A stretch of 64,000 nucleotides of DNA, taken from NCBI GenBank assembly GCA_963698995.1, contig CAVOTD010000011.1, positions 1 to 64,000 on the forward strand, in the 5' to 3' direction. The notes under the pieces were generated by a model. The model made no database searches, was not told the origin of the DNA, and worked only from the letters and a program-made list of their open reading frames with translations. How positions within the stretch are numbered: the first letter of the stretch is position 1; each line of letters begins with the position of its first letter. A program made the position numbers and the translations under genes. This DNA comes from AP-15 sp963698995. Its GTDB lineage: Bacteria; Pseudomonadota; Alphaproteobacteria; ATCC43930; CGMCC-115725. Shown one piece after another: positions 8,816 through 18,676 of the stretch.

Positions 8816-10001
8816 CGGGGTTTCGGAGCTATTGACCGCGGCTGCCGTACGGGAGCGATGCGGCATCGTCCTTGCTGCGGCCCAACATGGCGAGACCCGG
8901 CATCTTCGGCTTGTTATGCCGCGGCTGGATGAGGCGGTCCGGCGCGTCCTCGACATCACGCGACTGCGCTATCCTAATCTCGCCGTGCCATATCACAGCC
9001 GGTGGCGGCACTTCTCGGCTGGCGGGGTCGACCGCGGGGCGCTTGTGGCTCCGGGCGCCGATGCGGCCGAAACGGCACGCGCCCGTATCGATCTGGCCGT
9101 CGTCTCCGTTTTGCTCGATGCCGGAGCCGGGCCGCAGTGGCGTTTTCACGAGGCGGAGACGGGTCAGGTGTTGTCGCGCTCCGAAGGCCTTGCGGTTGCG
9201 AGCCTGCGCGCGATGCAGGCGGGCCTCTTCTCCGCCGATTCCGCCAACCCATGGCGAGCCGATGCCGAAGCTCTGACGCGGCTTTCTGCGGAAAGGCTCG
9301 CCGGCGCATTCCGGCATGACGCTGGGAACGAACTGCTCGGGATCGAGGGGCGCGCCGCGTTGCTGCGTCGCACGGGCGAGATATGCGCGACAGACCCGGC
9401 CTTGTTCGGTGCGCCGGCACGCCCAGGCAAACTCTTTGATTACTGGTCGGGACGCGGCCGGCAAGTTTCGGCCCCGGAAATCCTCCAATTGGTGCTGCGG
9501 TTCTTCGGCCCGATCTGGCCGGGTCGCATCCAACTTGCCGGCATACCGCTCGGCGATTGCGGCCGGCATTCGGCTGTTCCTGGCGACGGGCTCGTGCCGT
9601 TTCACAAGCTCAGCCAATGGCTCACCTACTCGCTCATTGAGCCGCTAATGGCGGGCGGGGTGCGTGTCACCGGCATTGACGGGCTGACCGGACTTGCCGA
9701 ATACCGCAACGGCGGTCTCTTCATCGACTGCGGCGTCATCGAACCACGAGATCCGTCACTCCTGGCGCGTCCGTTGGATGCGCTGAGCGAACCCGTCGTC
9801 GAATGGCGGGCGCTGACTGTTGCGCTGCTCGACCGCCTTGCCGTCAAGGTTCGCGAGCGCCTCGGCACGAGCCCACAAGAATTTCCGCTCGCCCGCGTCC
9901 TCGAAGGGGGCGCTTGGGCCGCGGGCCGGGAAATCGCGCGCGAGCGCCGTCGGGACGGTGCACCACCCCTCACGATCATCAGTGACGGCACTTTATTCTA
10001 G
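8799..10001 (+). CDS. URC4/urg3 family protein (DUF1688)
   Basis: A 400-residue protein with the family pattern RLRYPNLAVPYHSRWRHFSA near residue 50, then RPGKLFDYWSGRG, GDGLVPFHKLSQWLTYSLIE and EYRNGGLFIDCGVI. URC4 is an essential but biochemically poorly defined member of the URC uracil degradation pathway described in yeasts and found in many bacteria. Translation starts at GTG 8799, overlapping the end of the URC1-like gene by 17 nt, so the two are coupled. No membrane segment or signal peptide is seen. Placement next to URC1 makes the assignment firm; the reaction is not known to me. Confidence 0.88.
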   Translation: MPSTIDGVSELLTAAAVRERCGIVLAAAQHGETRHLRLVMPRLDEAVRRVLDITRLRYPNLAVPYHSRWRHFSAGGVDRGALVAPGADAAETARARIDLAVVSVLLDAGAGPQWRFHEAETGQVLSRSEGLAVASLRAMQAGLFSADSANPWRADAEALTRLSAERLAGAFRHDAGNELLGIEGRAALLRRTGEICATDPALFGAPARPGKLFDYWSGRGRQVSAPEILQLVLRFFGPIWPGRIQLAGIPLGDCGRHSAVPGDGLVPFHKLSQWLTYSLIEPLMAGGVRVTGIDGLTGLAEYRNGGLFIDCGVIEPRDPSLLARPLDALSEPVVEWRALTVALLDRLAVKVRERLGTSPQEFPLARVLEGGAWAAGREIARERRRDGAPPLTIISDGTLF

Positions 10002-10324
10002 TCTTCGCACGCGTTCATGATTTGCACGAAGCCGGTGTACGGTCTCGTATCCTCGTGGGCTTTCACTGTTTTCGCTGTTTTTTGCAGCAAATTATCAGCC
10101 AGCCACATCGCGGTCCCCGCGGAAATCCTGGGCCGCCGACGGTTTGGCGAGAGGAAGAACAGCAAATGGTTTGCCGTTTCGTCGCTGTTTTTCGCTGTTA
10201 TCTCTGAACAACTGCAAACCCGGTCTGCGGAAACAATCGACAAGATTTAATCACAAGTTAGTGGTTTTGTCAATTACGCAAAATGCGATAATCGCGCCTC
10301 CGCTCTCGTTCAACATTTAAGCCG
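10002..10324. other. Intergenic region, no supported gene
   Basis: This 323-bp stretch lies between the converging ends of URC4 and the cyclase gene. Short open frames exist on both strands, but none resembles a known family or has a good ribosome binding site. It has repeated TTTTCGCTGTT words (near 10066, 10074 and 10188) and becomes AT-rich after 10240. It may be a relic of inserted DNA. No rho-independent terminator is clear. Confidence 0.4.
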
Positions 10325-13300
10325 CTACACTAGCTCGGCGAGCAGCGCCTTCGCGTCCTTAAGATCGGAAGTATCGAAGCCCTCGGTGAACCAGCCGTAA
10401 ACCGGCGCCAGCAGATCGCGGGCTTCGGTGCGACGCCCCTGTTCGCCCCAAAGCCGGCCGAGGCTCGTCGCGGCGCGGAGTTCATAGGCCTTGGCCTGTT
10501 GACGTCGCGCGATGCGCAGCGCCTCTTCGAGGGCGCTTTGGGCTTCCTCGAGCCGGTTGAGACCGACTAGCGCGATGCCTTCGACGCGATGAAGTTCCGC
10601 GTCCCACTGTCGGTGACCGGTTTGTTCCTGTCTCTCCAGCCCCTCCCTCGTCGCAGCAAGAGCGGCTCCGTGATCGCCCAGCCGGACCAGCGCTTCGGCC
10701 AAGCGGGCGAGACCATAGGGCCGAAACCGCATCGTCCCCAGCCGCCCGGCAAGCCCCTCGCGCAAGCAGACGACAGCGTCCTCGAACGCCCTCTCCGCGC
10801 TTAGCGCGGTGCCACGCAGAAACCGCGGTTCCTGTACGAACCCCAGTCGTTGCTCGGTGACCAGCGCCTCAGCCACGCCGAGCCGTTGCAGTGCCAACTC
10901 GGGCTCGCCGCGATCGAGATGAAGCATCGCGTTGTGAAGCAGGGCTACTTCGAGGGTAAACGCGTGGCCGATGCCCTCGGCCAATGCCAATGCTCCGCCG
11001 CCGGTCGCTAAGGCTTTATCGGGATAGCCCAGCAGCCAGTAGGCTAGCGCGCCGATGTCACCGGCGCACACGCCGGGATCGTGCCCGCCATAAAGTTGGC
11101 GGAGGGAGCGGTGCCGCTCGGGATCATAGAGCCGTTGACCGGCCTCGCAGTGCTCGCGCGCGGCTGGCGGGTCACCAGCATACAAACACGTTGCCCAGGC
11201 GCTGTGATGCGCTTGGAGGTGCAATCCGTCGTCTGCCGTACTTGCGGTCAATCGCAACAGTCGATCCGACAATGAGCGGCTGGCGTGGATGCGGCCCGAA
11301 CCGTTGGCCGATTGCCACAAGCCATACACCGCCATGAACAGCTGGCGCGGGTCGCCCCGGTGTTCGGCAAGCTCGCGAGCATGGGCATAGGCCTCTACCG
11401 CCTCGGCCGAAATATACCCTTGGGCCGTGAACAGCGACAGGCCCCGGGCCAGTTGCAGCTCGATCTCGCGGCCGTCTCGGGCCGGCCCTCCAGGCAGCGC
11501 CGCCAATGTTACGAGGCCCCGCTCGAAATGGCGGATCGCTTCGAGATGGGCCAAGCGCGCGGCGGCATGTTGGCCGGCCTTCAGCCATTGATCGACGGCC
11601 CGCTCGGTATCGGCGGCGGCGGTCAGATGACGGGCGAGCAACTCGGGCTGGCGCTCGACGAGATCGGTGAAATCCTGCTCCAGCACTGCCGCTACGCGGG
11701 CGTGTAGTTCCTGCCGCCTCGTGCGCAGCAAGGTGCCGTAGGCGGCGTCCTGCACCAGCGCGTGCTTGAACAGGTAAGAGGAATGCGGCGCGACACCGCG
11801 GCAAAACAACAGGCCGGCCGCGGTAAGCCGGTCGAGCCCCGATCGCAGCTCGACGGCGGGCCGTTGCGCGACTTGCTCGATCAGGTCGTAACCGAACTCG
11901 CGGCCGAGCACCGCGCCGATTTGGCCAATCTCCTTGGCAACCGGCCCGAGCCGGTCGAGGCGCGCGATCAGCGAGGCATACAGGGTGGCCGGGATCGAAA
12001 GGGCGGGCGACAGACTCGCCGCCGGTGCCGCAGTGCGATCGCTGCTTTCAAGCACGGCTTTGGTCAGCTCTTCGACAAACAGCGGCACGCCGTCGGCGCG
12101 CTCGACGATCTCGTCGACGGTCTCGCGGGAGAGGCCGGCATTGCCGGCGAGCCGTTCGACCAGTGCCGCGCCGTCATGCCCGCCGAGCCGGTTCAGCGCC
12201 AGCATCGTCACTTGCGGCGGGCCGCTCCAGGCATGCTGAAACTCGGGTCGGAAGGTGACGACGAGGAGTACGCGCAGCCGCGCTACCCGATCGAGCGTCA
12301 GGTCGAGCAATTCGCGCGTTGTCGGGTCGATCCAATGTGCGTCTTCGAAGACCATGAGAACAGGCGTGCGGCGCGAGAGGGCGTCGAGTTGGTGCAGCAA
12401 CGCTTCGAACAGCATCTCGCGCTTGCGCTGAGGGCTGAGGTTGAAATCGGCGGCGGAGCTCGGCAGTGACAGCAGCTCGGCCAACAACTCGACTTCGTCA
12501 TCGGCTCGCGCACCGGCCGCGAGCATTCCCCGCAGCTTCCCGAGCTTCTGCTCGACCGTGTCGTCGCGCGCAAACCCGGCAGCACGTTCGAGCTGGACAA
12601 TGAACGGATAGAGCGCGCTGTCCTGATGGTAGGGCGAGCAGAAATAGCGCAAGCGCGTGTGCGGATCGCTCTGGATCGCCTGCGACAGCGCCGCGGTCAG
12701 GCGTGACTTCCCGATTCCCGGCTCGCCCGAAACCAGCACCACTCGTCCCTCGCCGGCTTTTGCCTGCTGCCAGCGCCGCAGCAACAGGGTCGAGCTCTTC
12801 GTCGCGCCCGACGAGCGGTGTCGCCTCCGAGCGGAGAGCCTCGAAGCGGCTCAAGACGCCGCTTTCGCCGACCACGCGCCAGGCATGCTGGGGCTCGGCA
12901 AACCCGGCGAGCGCCTGGAGGCCGAGATCCTTGAGATCGAACAGCGCGCCGATCTGCCGCCGTGTGCTCTCTGCAATGACGAGTGTGCTAGGTTGGGCCA
13001 TTGCCTGCAGCCGGGCGGCAAGGTTCGGCGTCTCGCCGACGACCCCGCGCTCCTGCGCGGCACCGGTGCCGATCAGGTCGCCAACCACGACAAGGCCGCT
13101 GGCGACACCAAGCCGCACATTCAACCGTTCCGGCGTCGTGAGCCTGCCGACCGCGTCGATGACGGCGAGCCCGGCCCGCAACGCCCGCTCGGCATCGTCC
13201 TCATGCGCCTCCGGATAGCCGAAATACTTGGCGACAAAACCGGCGTACCGGGCGACCGTATCGGCGACGCGACGCTGATAGGCGCTGATCACCTCGCGCA

Positions 13301-13613
13301 AATCCTCGGGATCGTAGCGCGACGACAATGCCGTCGAGCCGACCAGATCGCAGAACATCACCGTCAGCTGGCGCCGCTCGGCCTCGCCGGAGATCGCTGT
13401 TGAGTCTGCGGCGGCTTGCGGTGCACCGCCGCGAAGCGCGGCGATCGCCGCAAGCAGCCGGCGCCGGTGGCCGATCGAAGCGACGCCGAGACCGATCAGA
13501 TCATCGGCGGTCAGCTCGCGCAGAACTTCGGCGTCGATGTCGTTGGCGGCAAATCCTGACGTATATTGTTCGAGCCCGAGCCGACGCAGCCAGTCGGCGA
13601 TATCGAAAGACAT
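10325..13613 (-). CDS. SAM-domain / class III nucleotide cyclase-like / AAA ATPase signalling protein, one frameshift
   Basis: Reconstructed product of about 1095 residues. Order: sterile alpha motif (3-62, from DIADWLRRLGLEQYTSGFAA); class III cyclase domain (about 78-235) with the first metal aspartate in VMFCDLVGSTALS and NLAARLQ at the transition-state site; an AAA_16/NB-ARC-like ATPase with Walker A GEPGIGKSRL (about 285); then a long helical TPR-like tail. Between AGFVAK and YFGYPEAHEDD about eight residues are missing compared with the family, and these normally include the GDG carrying the second metal aspartate; the cyclase half may be dead. One extra C near 12788 (GACCCTG for GACCTG) breaks the frame after GRDEELD. 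It separates URC4 from upp and diverges from upp across 91 bp. Cytosolic; its ligand is unknown. Confidence 0.85.
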
Positions 13614-13704
13614 TACCGCCCCTCCCTGTCTGGTTATTGTGCGGTCGGCGTCCCGAAGGCGATATTGTAAACCCGGCGAGCTCCAGTTTCGAGGTTACTC
13701 TACC

Positions 13705-14346
13705 ATGCCGCAATCAGAGGGGTGTTTGACGGTCGTCGCGCATCCGCTAGTTCAGCACAAGCTGTCCTTGATGCGCGACCGCAATACGTCGACGGCCGCG
13801 TTCCGCCGGCTGCTGCGCGAGATCAGCCTTCTGTTGGCCTATGAGGCGACCCGCGAGCTGCCGCTCGAGCCGAGCGAGATCGAGACACCACTCGAACGCG
13901 GGGCCTTTCCGTTGCTGGCGGGCAAAAAGCTCTGCCTCGTCTCGATCCTGCGGGCCGGGAATGGGATTCTCGACGGCATGCTCGATCTCCTGCCTTCGGC
14001 GCGTGTCGGGCATATCGGGATCTACCGCGATCCGCGAACCCTGCAGGCCATCGAATACTATTTGAAATTGCCGGAGGACCTCTCCGAGCGCGACGTGATT
14101 CTGGTCGACCCGATGCTCGCTACGGGCAACTCGGCGGTGGCGGCGATCTCGCGCCTCAAGGAGCTCGCGGCCCGCTCGATCGAGTTTGTTTGCCTTGTCG
14201 CCGCCCCGGAAGGGGTCGACAAGGTGTCCTCAATCTTTCCGGACGTGCCGATTGTCGCGGCGGCGCTCGATCGCTGCCTCGACGAGGCGGGCTACATACT
14301 CCCCGGTCTCGGCGATGCTGGCGACCGCCTTTTCGGCACGAAGTAG
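13705..14346 (+). CDS. upp: Uracil phosphoribosyltransferase
   Basis: A 213-residue enzyme making UMP from uracil and PRPP. The PRPP-binding loop is VILVDPMLATGNSA (about residues 131-144), and the family ends GYILPGLGDAGDRLFGTK as expected. ATG 13705 gives the standard length and the usual N-terminus TVVAHPLVQHKLSLMRD. Besides salvage, the same reaction is the entry step of the URC uracil degradation route, and URC1- and URC4-like genes lie upstream on the same strand, separated by the cyclase gene. It ends 5 nt before the stop of the convergent iron alcohol dehydrogenase gene. Confidence 0.95.
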   Translation: MPQSEGCLTVVAHPLVQHKLSLMRDRNTSTAAFRRLLREISLLLAYEATRELPLEPSEIETPLERGAFPLLAGKKLCLVSILRAGNGILDGMLDLLPSARVGHIGIYRDPRTLQAIEYYLKLPEDLSERDVILVDPMLATGNSAVAAISRLKELAARSIEFVCLVAAPEGVDKVSSIFPDVPIVAAALDRCLDEAGYILPGLGDAGDRLFGTK

Positions 14347-14350
14347 CCGG

Positions 14351-15522
14351 CTACCAAGCCGCGTCGAGCAATGTGCGAATGACCGCCGGGCCGTCGATCT
14401 TGCGCGGGTTCGTGTGGATCCAGCCGTCGTGCATCGAGTTCTCGGCGATCAGGTCGAGCTGATCCTGCTTGACACCGACATCGCGCAGCCGGGTTGGCAG
14501 GCCCAGGCCGGCGATCAGCCCTGCGACCGCGTCGGCAGCCGGTTCCTTCGGCCGGCCGAGGGCCTCGCTGACCCGCGCCTGTTTTTCGCTGTTCACCGGG
14601 TGGTTGAAGCGCAGCACATGCGGCAGCATGATGCAGGAGGTATAGCCGTGCGGCACCCCGGCAGTGCCGCCGAGCACGTGCCCGATCCCATGGCTTGCGC
14701 CTTTGCTGACGCCGGTCTGCGAACCGACCATCGACATCCAGGCGCCGATCTGGCAATCGAGCCGCGCCTCACGGTCGGCGGGGTCGGATTTCACAGCCGG
14801 CAGGCCGCTGCCGAGCAGGCGAAGGGCGTGGTAGGCGGCGCCTTCGGAGATCGGCTGGCCGTTGATCGAGCAGATATCCTCGACCGCGTGGTCGACGGCC
14901 CGGATGCCCGTCGACAGAAACAGCCATTCGGGCGTCGGCATGCTGGCGGCGGGGTCGAGAACGACCGTGCGCGGGATCATCAGCGGATGGCTGAAGCTTT
15001 CCTTAACGTGGCGTACGGTATCGGTGCAGCCCGCGCCGGCGGAAAACTCGCCGGCTGACAAGGTGGTTGGGATCGCGACGATGCGCACGGCAGGCGCCTT
15101 CGACCGACGGGCGTTGCGTGGTGCCGTCGGCGGCGACTCGGGCGCGGTAATCGTCGAGCTGCTCGGGTACCGTGACGCCATTACCGAGGCACAGCCCGAC
15201 CATCTTCGCCGCATCGGTGACCGAGCCTCCGCCGAATGTGACGATTAGATCGGCGCCGGGCTTCGCGGGCCATGTTGGCCGCGGCCATGACATCGGTTCG
15301 CGGCGTATGCGCGCCGATCTTAGCATAAAGCCCGGCAAAGCGGTTGCCGAGCGCCTGCCGCAGCCGGTCGACGAGATCTGTTTCGCGCGACAGGGTGCCG
15401 CTTGCCAGGATAAAGACGGCGCGGGCGTCGAGCCGGTCGACCTCCTCGGCCAGCGCGTCGGCGTAGGGTTTGCCGAAGACGACGCTTTCCATCAGCGGGA
15501 AGCGATAAACTCCGCTTAGCAT
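14351..15522 (-). pseudogene. Iron-containing alcohol dehydrogenase / maleylacetate reductase-like, two frameshifts
   Basis: Reconstructed product of about 385 residues starting MLSGVYRFPLMESVVFGKPY. The nucleotide-binding GGGSVTDAAK, the metal ligand region IRAVDHAVED and the histidines of ASHGIGHVLGGTAGVPHG identify a group III Fe-dependent alcohol dehydrogenase. The frame changes near 15275 (after NMAREA) and near 15100 (before APAVRIVAIPTT). The N-terminus resembles maleylacetate reductases, and a VOC protein lies upstream, so aromatic catabolism is one possibility. Reduction of a 3-oxo acid in the URC pathway is another, given convergent upp 5 nt away. Substrate undetermined. Confidence 0.8.
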
Positions 15523-15545
15523 TCTGTTCTCCGCAATGGGGAGAA

Positions 15546-15668
15546 TGTCATTCCGGAACGGCCCGTGAGGGCCGGGCCCGGAACCTATGAACACCGGCTC
15601 TCCCCTGTTCCTCTCCGGTCCGTGTGCATGGCTTCCGGGCTCGCGGGCGACGCCCACGCCCCGGAATG
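15546..15668. repeat. Dispersed palindromic intergenic repeat (CATTCCGG...CCGGAATG type)
   Basis: The segment begins GTCATTCCGGAACGGCCC and ends GCCCACGCCCCGGAATGAC, with internal GCCCGGAACC / GGCTTCCGGGC complementarity. It is the long imperfect palindrome frequently found between genes in Bradyrhizobium-like genomes. A second GC-rich palindrome remnant (CTCTGCGGGGGAGGG) follows at about 15692-15715. It separates the VOC and dehydrogenase genes and may form a hairpin in the transcript. Confidence 0.7.
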
Positions 15669-15724
15669 ACCCCAATCCAGGAAAGGTCTACTCTCCTCGC
15701 TCTGCGGGGGAGGGCACCCGGATC

Positions 15725-16693
15725 TTACATCGCGGCCATGCGGGCAGCGCGGCGCTTGGCCAGCGGGGTGGCGGGCTCCGGAGCCGGCTGCCGGCGGATC
15801 GATCCGCTTGGTCGAGCGCGGCAACGTCCAATCCCACTCATCCGCGCCCATCTGGTAGTGGCGATTGTTCTGCGACGGGTTGCGGTTGACCATGTGGCGG
15901 TTGTAGAGCGGGTGGGTGCACGCTGCGCACCTCGTGCTCGATCGTGAACAGGCACTTGCCGGTCTCGAGGCAGACGATGTCCTGCCAGCGATACTGGTAC
16001 TGATCGCTTTCCTCGGTGATCAGGCCGCGTTTTTCGAGCTCGTCATGCGGACCCGAGAATTCCTGGGCATAGACCTGCAGGTGGTGGCCGTCGAATTCCG
16101 GCAACTTCTTGTCGGTCTCGCGGAAGATCAGCTCCTGCTTGTGCCCGACGCAGACATGCGCGGCGCGGCCCTCGCCGTTTTCCTTGACCTTGGCCGGCGG
16201 CATAGAAGATCTCGCGGTAGAAGCGCGCGATGCCGTCGGCGGTCCCTTCCGGCACGGTGAACTCGACATAGCGCATGCCGAGATTGATCGCGCCGAACCT
16301 CTCCTCGTCCGGCTCGTAGAGGCGGAACTTGTTGCCCCACGGGCAGGTCGCCTCGACATAGGCGTTGTGCTGCTTGCAGTCGAACTTGGTGTCGGCGAGC
16401 TTTTTCTTGGCCTCGCCGAGACGCTCGCAGAGTTCCTCGAGCGACGGGACGACGAGACCGACATGGCCGCGCAGCACGTTCGGGTCGCCGGTCGGCAGAT
16501 GAAATTGGCTCTTGCCGACATTGACCCACATGTTGTTGGTGCCGGGGAACATGTAGGGGTCGCGGGTCAGGCCGAGCGCCGACAGGTAGAACTCGGACGC
16601 CAGCCCTTGATTGTTGATCCTGAGATTGACGTGTTCGAGACCGACGAGGTTGCCGAGATCCTCGGCAGTGCGGTCGTAGAGTTGTTGTGCCAT
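15725..16693 (-). pseudogene. VOC (glyoxalase/extradiol dioxygenase fold) protein, frameshifted
   Basis: Reconstructed product of about 320 residues, starting MAQQLYDRTAEDLGNLVGLE. Two vicinal-oxygen-chelate modules are visible: GLEHVNLRINNQGLASEFYL with FHLPTGDPNVLRGHVGLV, and MRYVEFTVPEGTADGIARFY with HHLQVYAQEFSGPHDELEKR. The tail reads MVNRNPSQNNRHYQMGADEW. Frames change near 16200, 15925 and 15770. VOC proteins bind a divalent metal and include extradiol dioxygenases and glyoxalases; family members of this size are mostly uncharacterised. It is followed on the same strand by the Fe-dependent dehydrogenase, which hints at a catabolic role. No signal peptide. Confidence 0.75.
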
Positions 16694-16765
16694 CAGGGCC
16701 CTCCATTGTTGCCGATCAGCCGGTGCTGAACAGCCTTGCGATAATTCGGCGTTTAGACGACGCCA

Positions 16766-17167
16766 TCAAAACAGGTTTTCGAGCCTTTCGTCCACTGGAA
16801 CCCGATTGCCGTTCGCCAAACTGTTGGTTTCGTTGGCCATGCCGACGATCGCCATCAGCTCGCCGAGCATTTCCTGGGTCATACCCTGTTTCTTGGCGGC
16901 GGCGGCATGCGAAGCGATACAGTAGGCGCAGCCATTGCTGGCGCTGACCGCGAGATAGAGGAGTTCCTTGGTCAGCGGGTCGAGTGCGCCGGGCGCCATG
17001 ACCTCCTTGATGCTTTCCCAGGTACGCCGCAAAGTCGGTGGGTGGTTTGCCAGCGCCTTCCAGAAATTGTTGATCCAGTCGATGCGGCGCGTTGCCATGA
17101 TATCGTCGTAGACGGCGCGCACCTCGGCGCTTGCCTCATCATATTCGATCAAGCTGACCATCGTCAC
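16766..17167 (-). CDS. Carboxymuconolactone decarboxylase/AhpD-like protein
   Basis: A 133-residue all-helical protein with the redox CxxC pair and following histidine in NGCAYCIASHAAAAKKQGM (about residues 79-97), the signature of AhpD/CMD-family alkylhydroperoxidase-like proteins. The CxxC and histidine form favour thiol peroxidase or reductase chemistry over lactone decarboxylation. Its ATG at 17167 overlaps the stop of the upstream DUF962 gene (ATGA, 17164-17167), so the two are translationally coupled. A second ATG at 17161 (MVSLIEYDEASAEV) is an equally possible start. Confidence 0.85.
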   Translation of the reverse strand: MTMVSLIEYDEASAEVRAVYDDIMATRRIDWINNFWKALANHPPTLRRTWESIKEVMAPGALDPLTKELLYLAVSASNGCAYCIASHAAAAKKQGMTQEMLGELMAIVGMANETNSLANGNRVPVDERLENLF

Positions 17168-17505
17168 TTCGCGCTCCCCGGCTTTACGCCCGCCTCGGGG
17201 CTGCCGATGCCGCGCAACTCGTCAGAGAGGCGACCCGACAAAAACATCGCCAGCATACGAAAGTCACTGAATAACGACCAGGCGGGATGCCGAAAAGTCT
17301 CGGGCCGATTGCGCTCGAAGACAAGATGACCGAGCCAGGCCAGAGCGTAGCCGGCGATCGGCGCGGCCAATATCCAGCGCCAATCATTTGCAATCCCGGC
17401 TGCCGCAAACGCCGCCGCCAGGGCGGTGCCAACATAATGCAGTCGACGGGTGCGCGGGTCGCTATGCGCCGCGAGATAGCGCGGCCAGAACTCGCGATAT
17501 GTCAT
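17164..17505 (-). CDS. DUF962 / Mpo1-like membrane protein
   Basis: A 113-residue protein starting MTYREFWPRYLAAHSDPRTR. The pattern YLxxHxxPxxRxxHYVGT near the start and two to three hydrophobic helices (ALAAAFAAAGIAN, WILAAPIAGYALAWLGHLVF) with HLVFERNRPETFRHPAWSLF match the DUF962/Mpo1 family. Yeast Mpo1 is an Fe(II)-dependent 2-hydroxy fatty acid dioxygenase; its histidines have counterparts here, but the bacterial role is unknown. It probably sits in the inner membrane. It overlaps the AhpD-like gene by 4 nt. Confidence 0.8.
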   Translation of the reverse strand: MTYREFWPRYLAAHSDPRTRRLHYVGTALAAAFAAAGIANDWRWILAAPIAGYALAWLGHLVFERNRPETFRHPAWSLFSDFRMLAMFLSGRLSDELRGIGSPEAGVKPGSAK

Positions 17506-17584
17506 GGCATGCAATCCTTGTAATGAACCAGCCGGCATCGTAAGTCAGCAGCCATAATCCCCACATTCGCGGCGGAGTCCAAAG

Positions 17585-18658
17585 ATGGGTTTCAAGGTAG
17601 CGGTGGTCGGCGCGACCGGCAATGTCGGACGCGAGATCCTGACCACCCTTGCCGAGCGCGATTTTCCCGCCGATGATGTCGTGGCCCTGGCTTCGTCACG
17701 CTCGATCGGCCGCGAGGTCTCGTTTGGCGAGGACGATGTCCTCAAAGTCCAGGGTCTCGACACCTACGATTTCCGCGGCATCGACATCGTGCTCTCCTCG
17801 CCGGGCGCCAAGGTGTCGGAGGTGTTTGTGCCGCGCGCGACAAAAGCCGGCGCCGTAGTGATCGACAACACTTCCCGTTTCCGCATGGAACCGGATGTGC
17901 CGCTCGTCGTGCCGGAGGTCAATCCGCAGGCGATCGCGCAATGCTCAAAGCGCGGCATCATCGCCAATCCGAATTGCTCGACGATCCAGATGGTTGTGGC
18001 GCTGAAGCCGTTGCACGACCTCGCCCGGATCAAGCGGGTCGTCGTCGCCACCTATCAGTCGGTCTCCGGGGCGGGCCACGCCGCGATGGACGAGTTGTTC
18101 AACCAGACCCGCGCGATCTACGTCAACGACCCGTTAAAACCGGAGCGGTTCACCAAACAGATCGCCTTCAACGTGATCCCGCATTGCGACATGTTCATGG
18201 ATGACGGCGCGACCAAGGAAGAATGGAAGATGGCGGCCGAGACCCGCAAGATCCTCGACCCCGACATCGCGGTGACCGCGACCTGCGTGCGTGTTCCGGT
18301 GTTTATCGGCCACGGCGAAGCGGTCAATGTCGAGTTCGAGCGGCCGCTCGGCGAGGAGCAGGCGCGCGCCGCTCTGCGACAAGCCCCGGGCATCACGGTC
18401 GTCGACCACCGCGCCGACGAGGGCTACGTGACCCCGGCGGAGGCGGCCGGCGAGGATGCGGTCTATGTCAGCCGCGTTCGCCGCGACCCGACCGTCCCTC
18501 ATGGGCTGAACCTTTGGGTGGTTGCCGACAATCTACGCAAGGGCGCCGCATTGAACGCCGTGCAGATCGCCGAGATCCTGGTCAAGGAACATTTCGGCGG
18601 CAGACGGCGCGGCAGGCCTTCTAATGTCGAGCCATTGCGCCGCACCGCCTTAAAGTGA
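17585..18658 (+). CDS. asd: Aspartate-semialdehyde dehydrogenase
   Basis: A 357-residue enzyme reducing aspartyl phosphate to aspartate semialdehyde, the branch point to lysine/diaminopimelate, threonine and methionine. The NADP-binding start is VAVVGATGNVGREIL; the catalytic cysteine is in IIANPNCSTIQMV (about residue 131); the substrate region is SVSGAGHAAMDEL, and HGEAVNVEFERPL carries the conserved histidine. A short basic tail (GGRRRGRPSNVEPLRRTALK) extends beyond the usual end. It lies downstream of divergent DUF962 and is followed by a palindromic repeat. Confidence 0.96.
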   Translation: MGFKVAVVGATGNVGREILTTLAERDFPADDVVALASSRSIGREVSFGEDDVLKVQGLDTYDFRGIDIVLSSPGAKVSEVFVPRATKAGAVVIDNTSRFRMEPDVPLVVPEVNPQAIAQCSKRGIIANPNCSTIQMVVALKPLHDLARIKRVVVATYQSVSGAGHAAMDELFNQTRAIYVNDPLKPERFTKQIAFNVIPHCDMFMDDGATKEEWKMAAETRKILDPDIAVTATCVRVPVFIGHGEAVNVEFERPLGEEQARAALRQAPGITVVDHRADEGYVTPAEAAGEDAVYVSRVRRDPTVPHGLNLWVVADNLRKGAALNAVQIAEILVKEHFGGRRRGRPSNVEPLRRTALK

Positions 18659-18676
18659 CAGGGCTGCATCGCCATC

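Noticed and set aside
9998..10243. Small minus-strand frame in the gap after URC4
   Set aside because: No family match, no good ribosome binding site, and overlap with the URC4 end.
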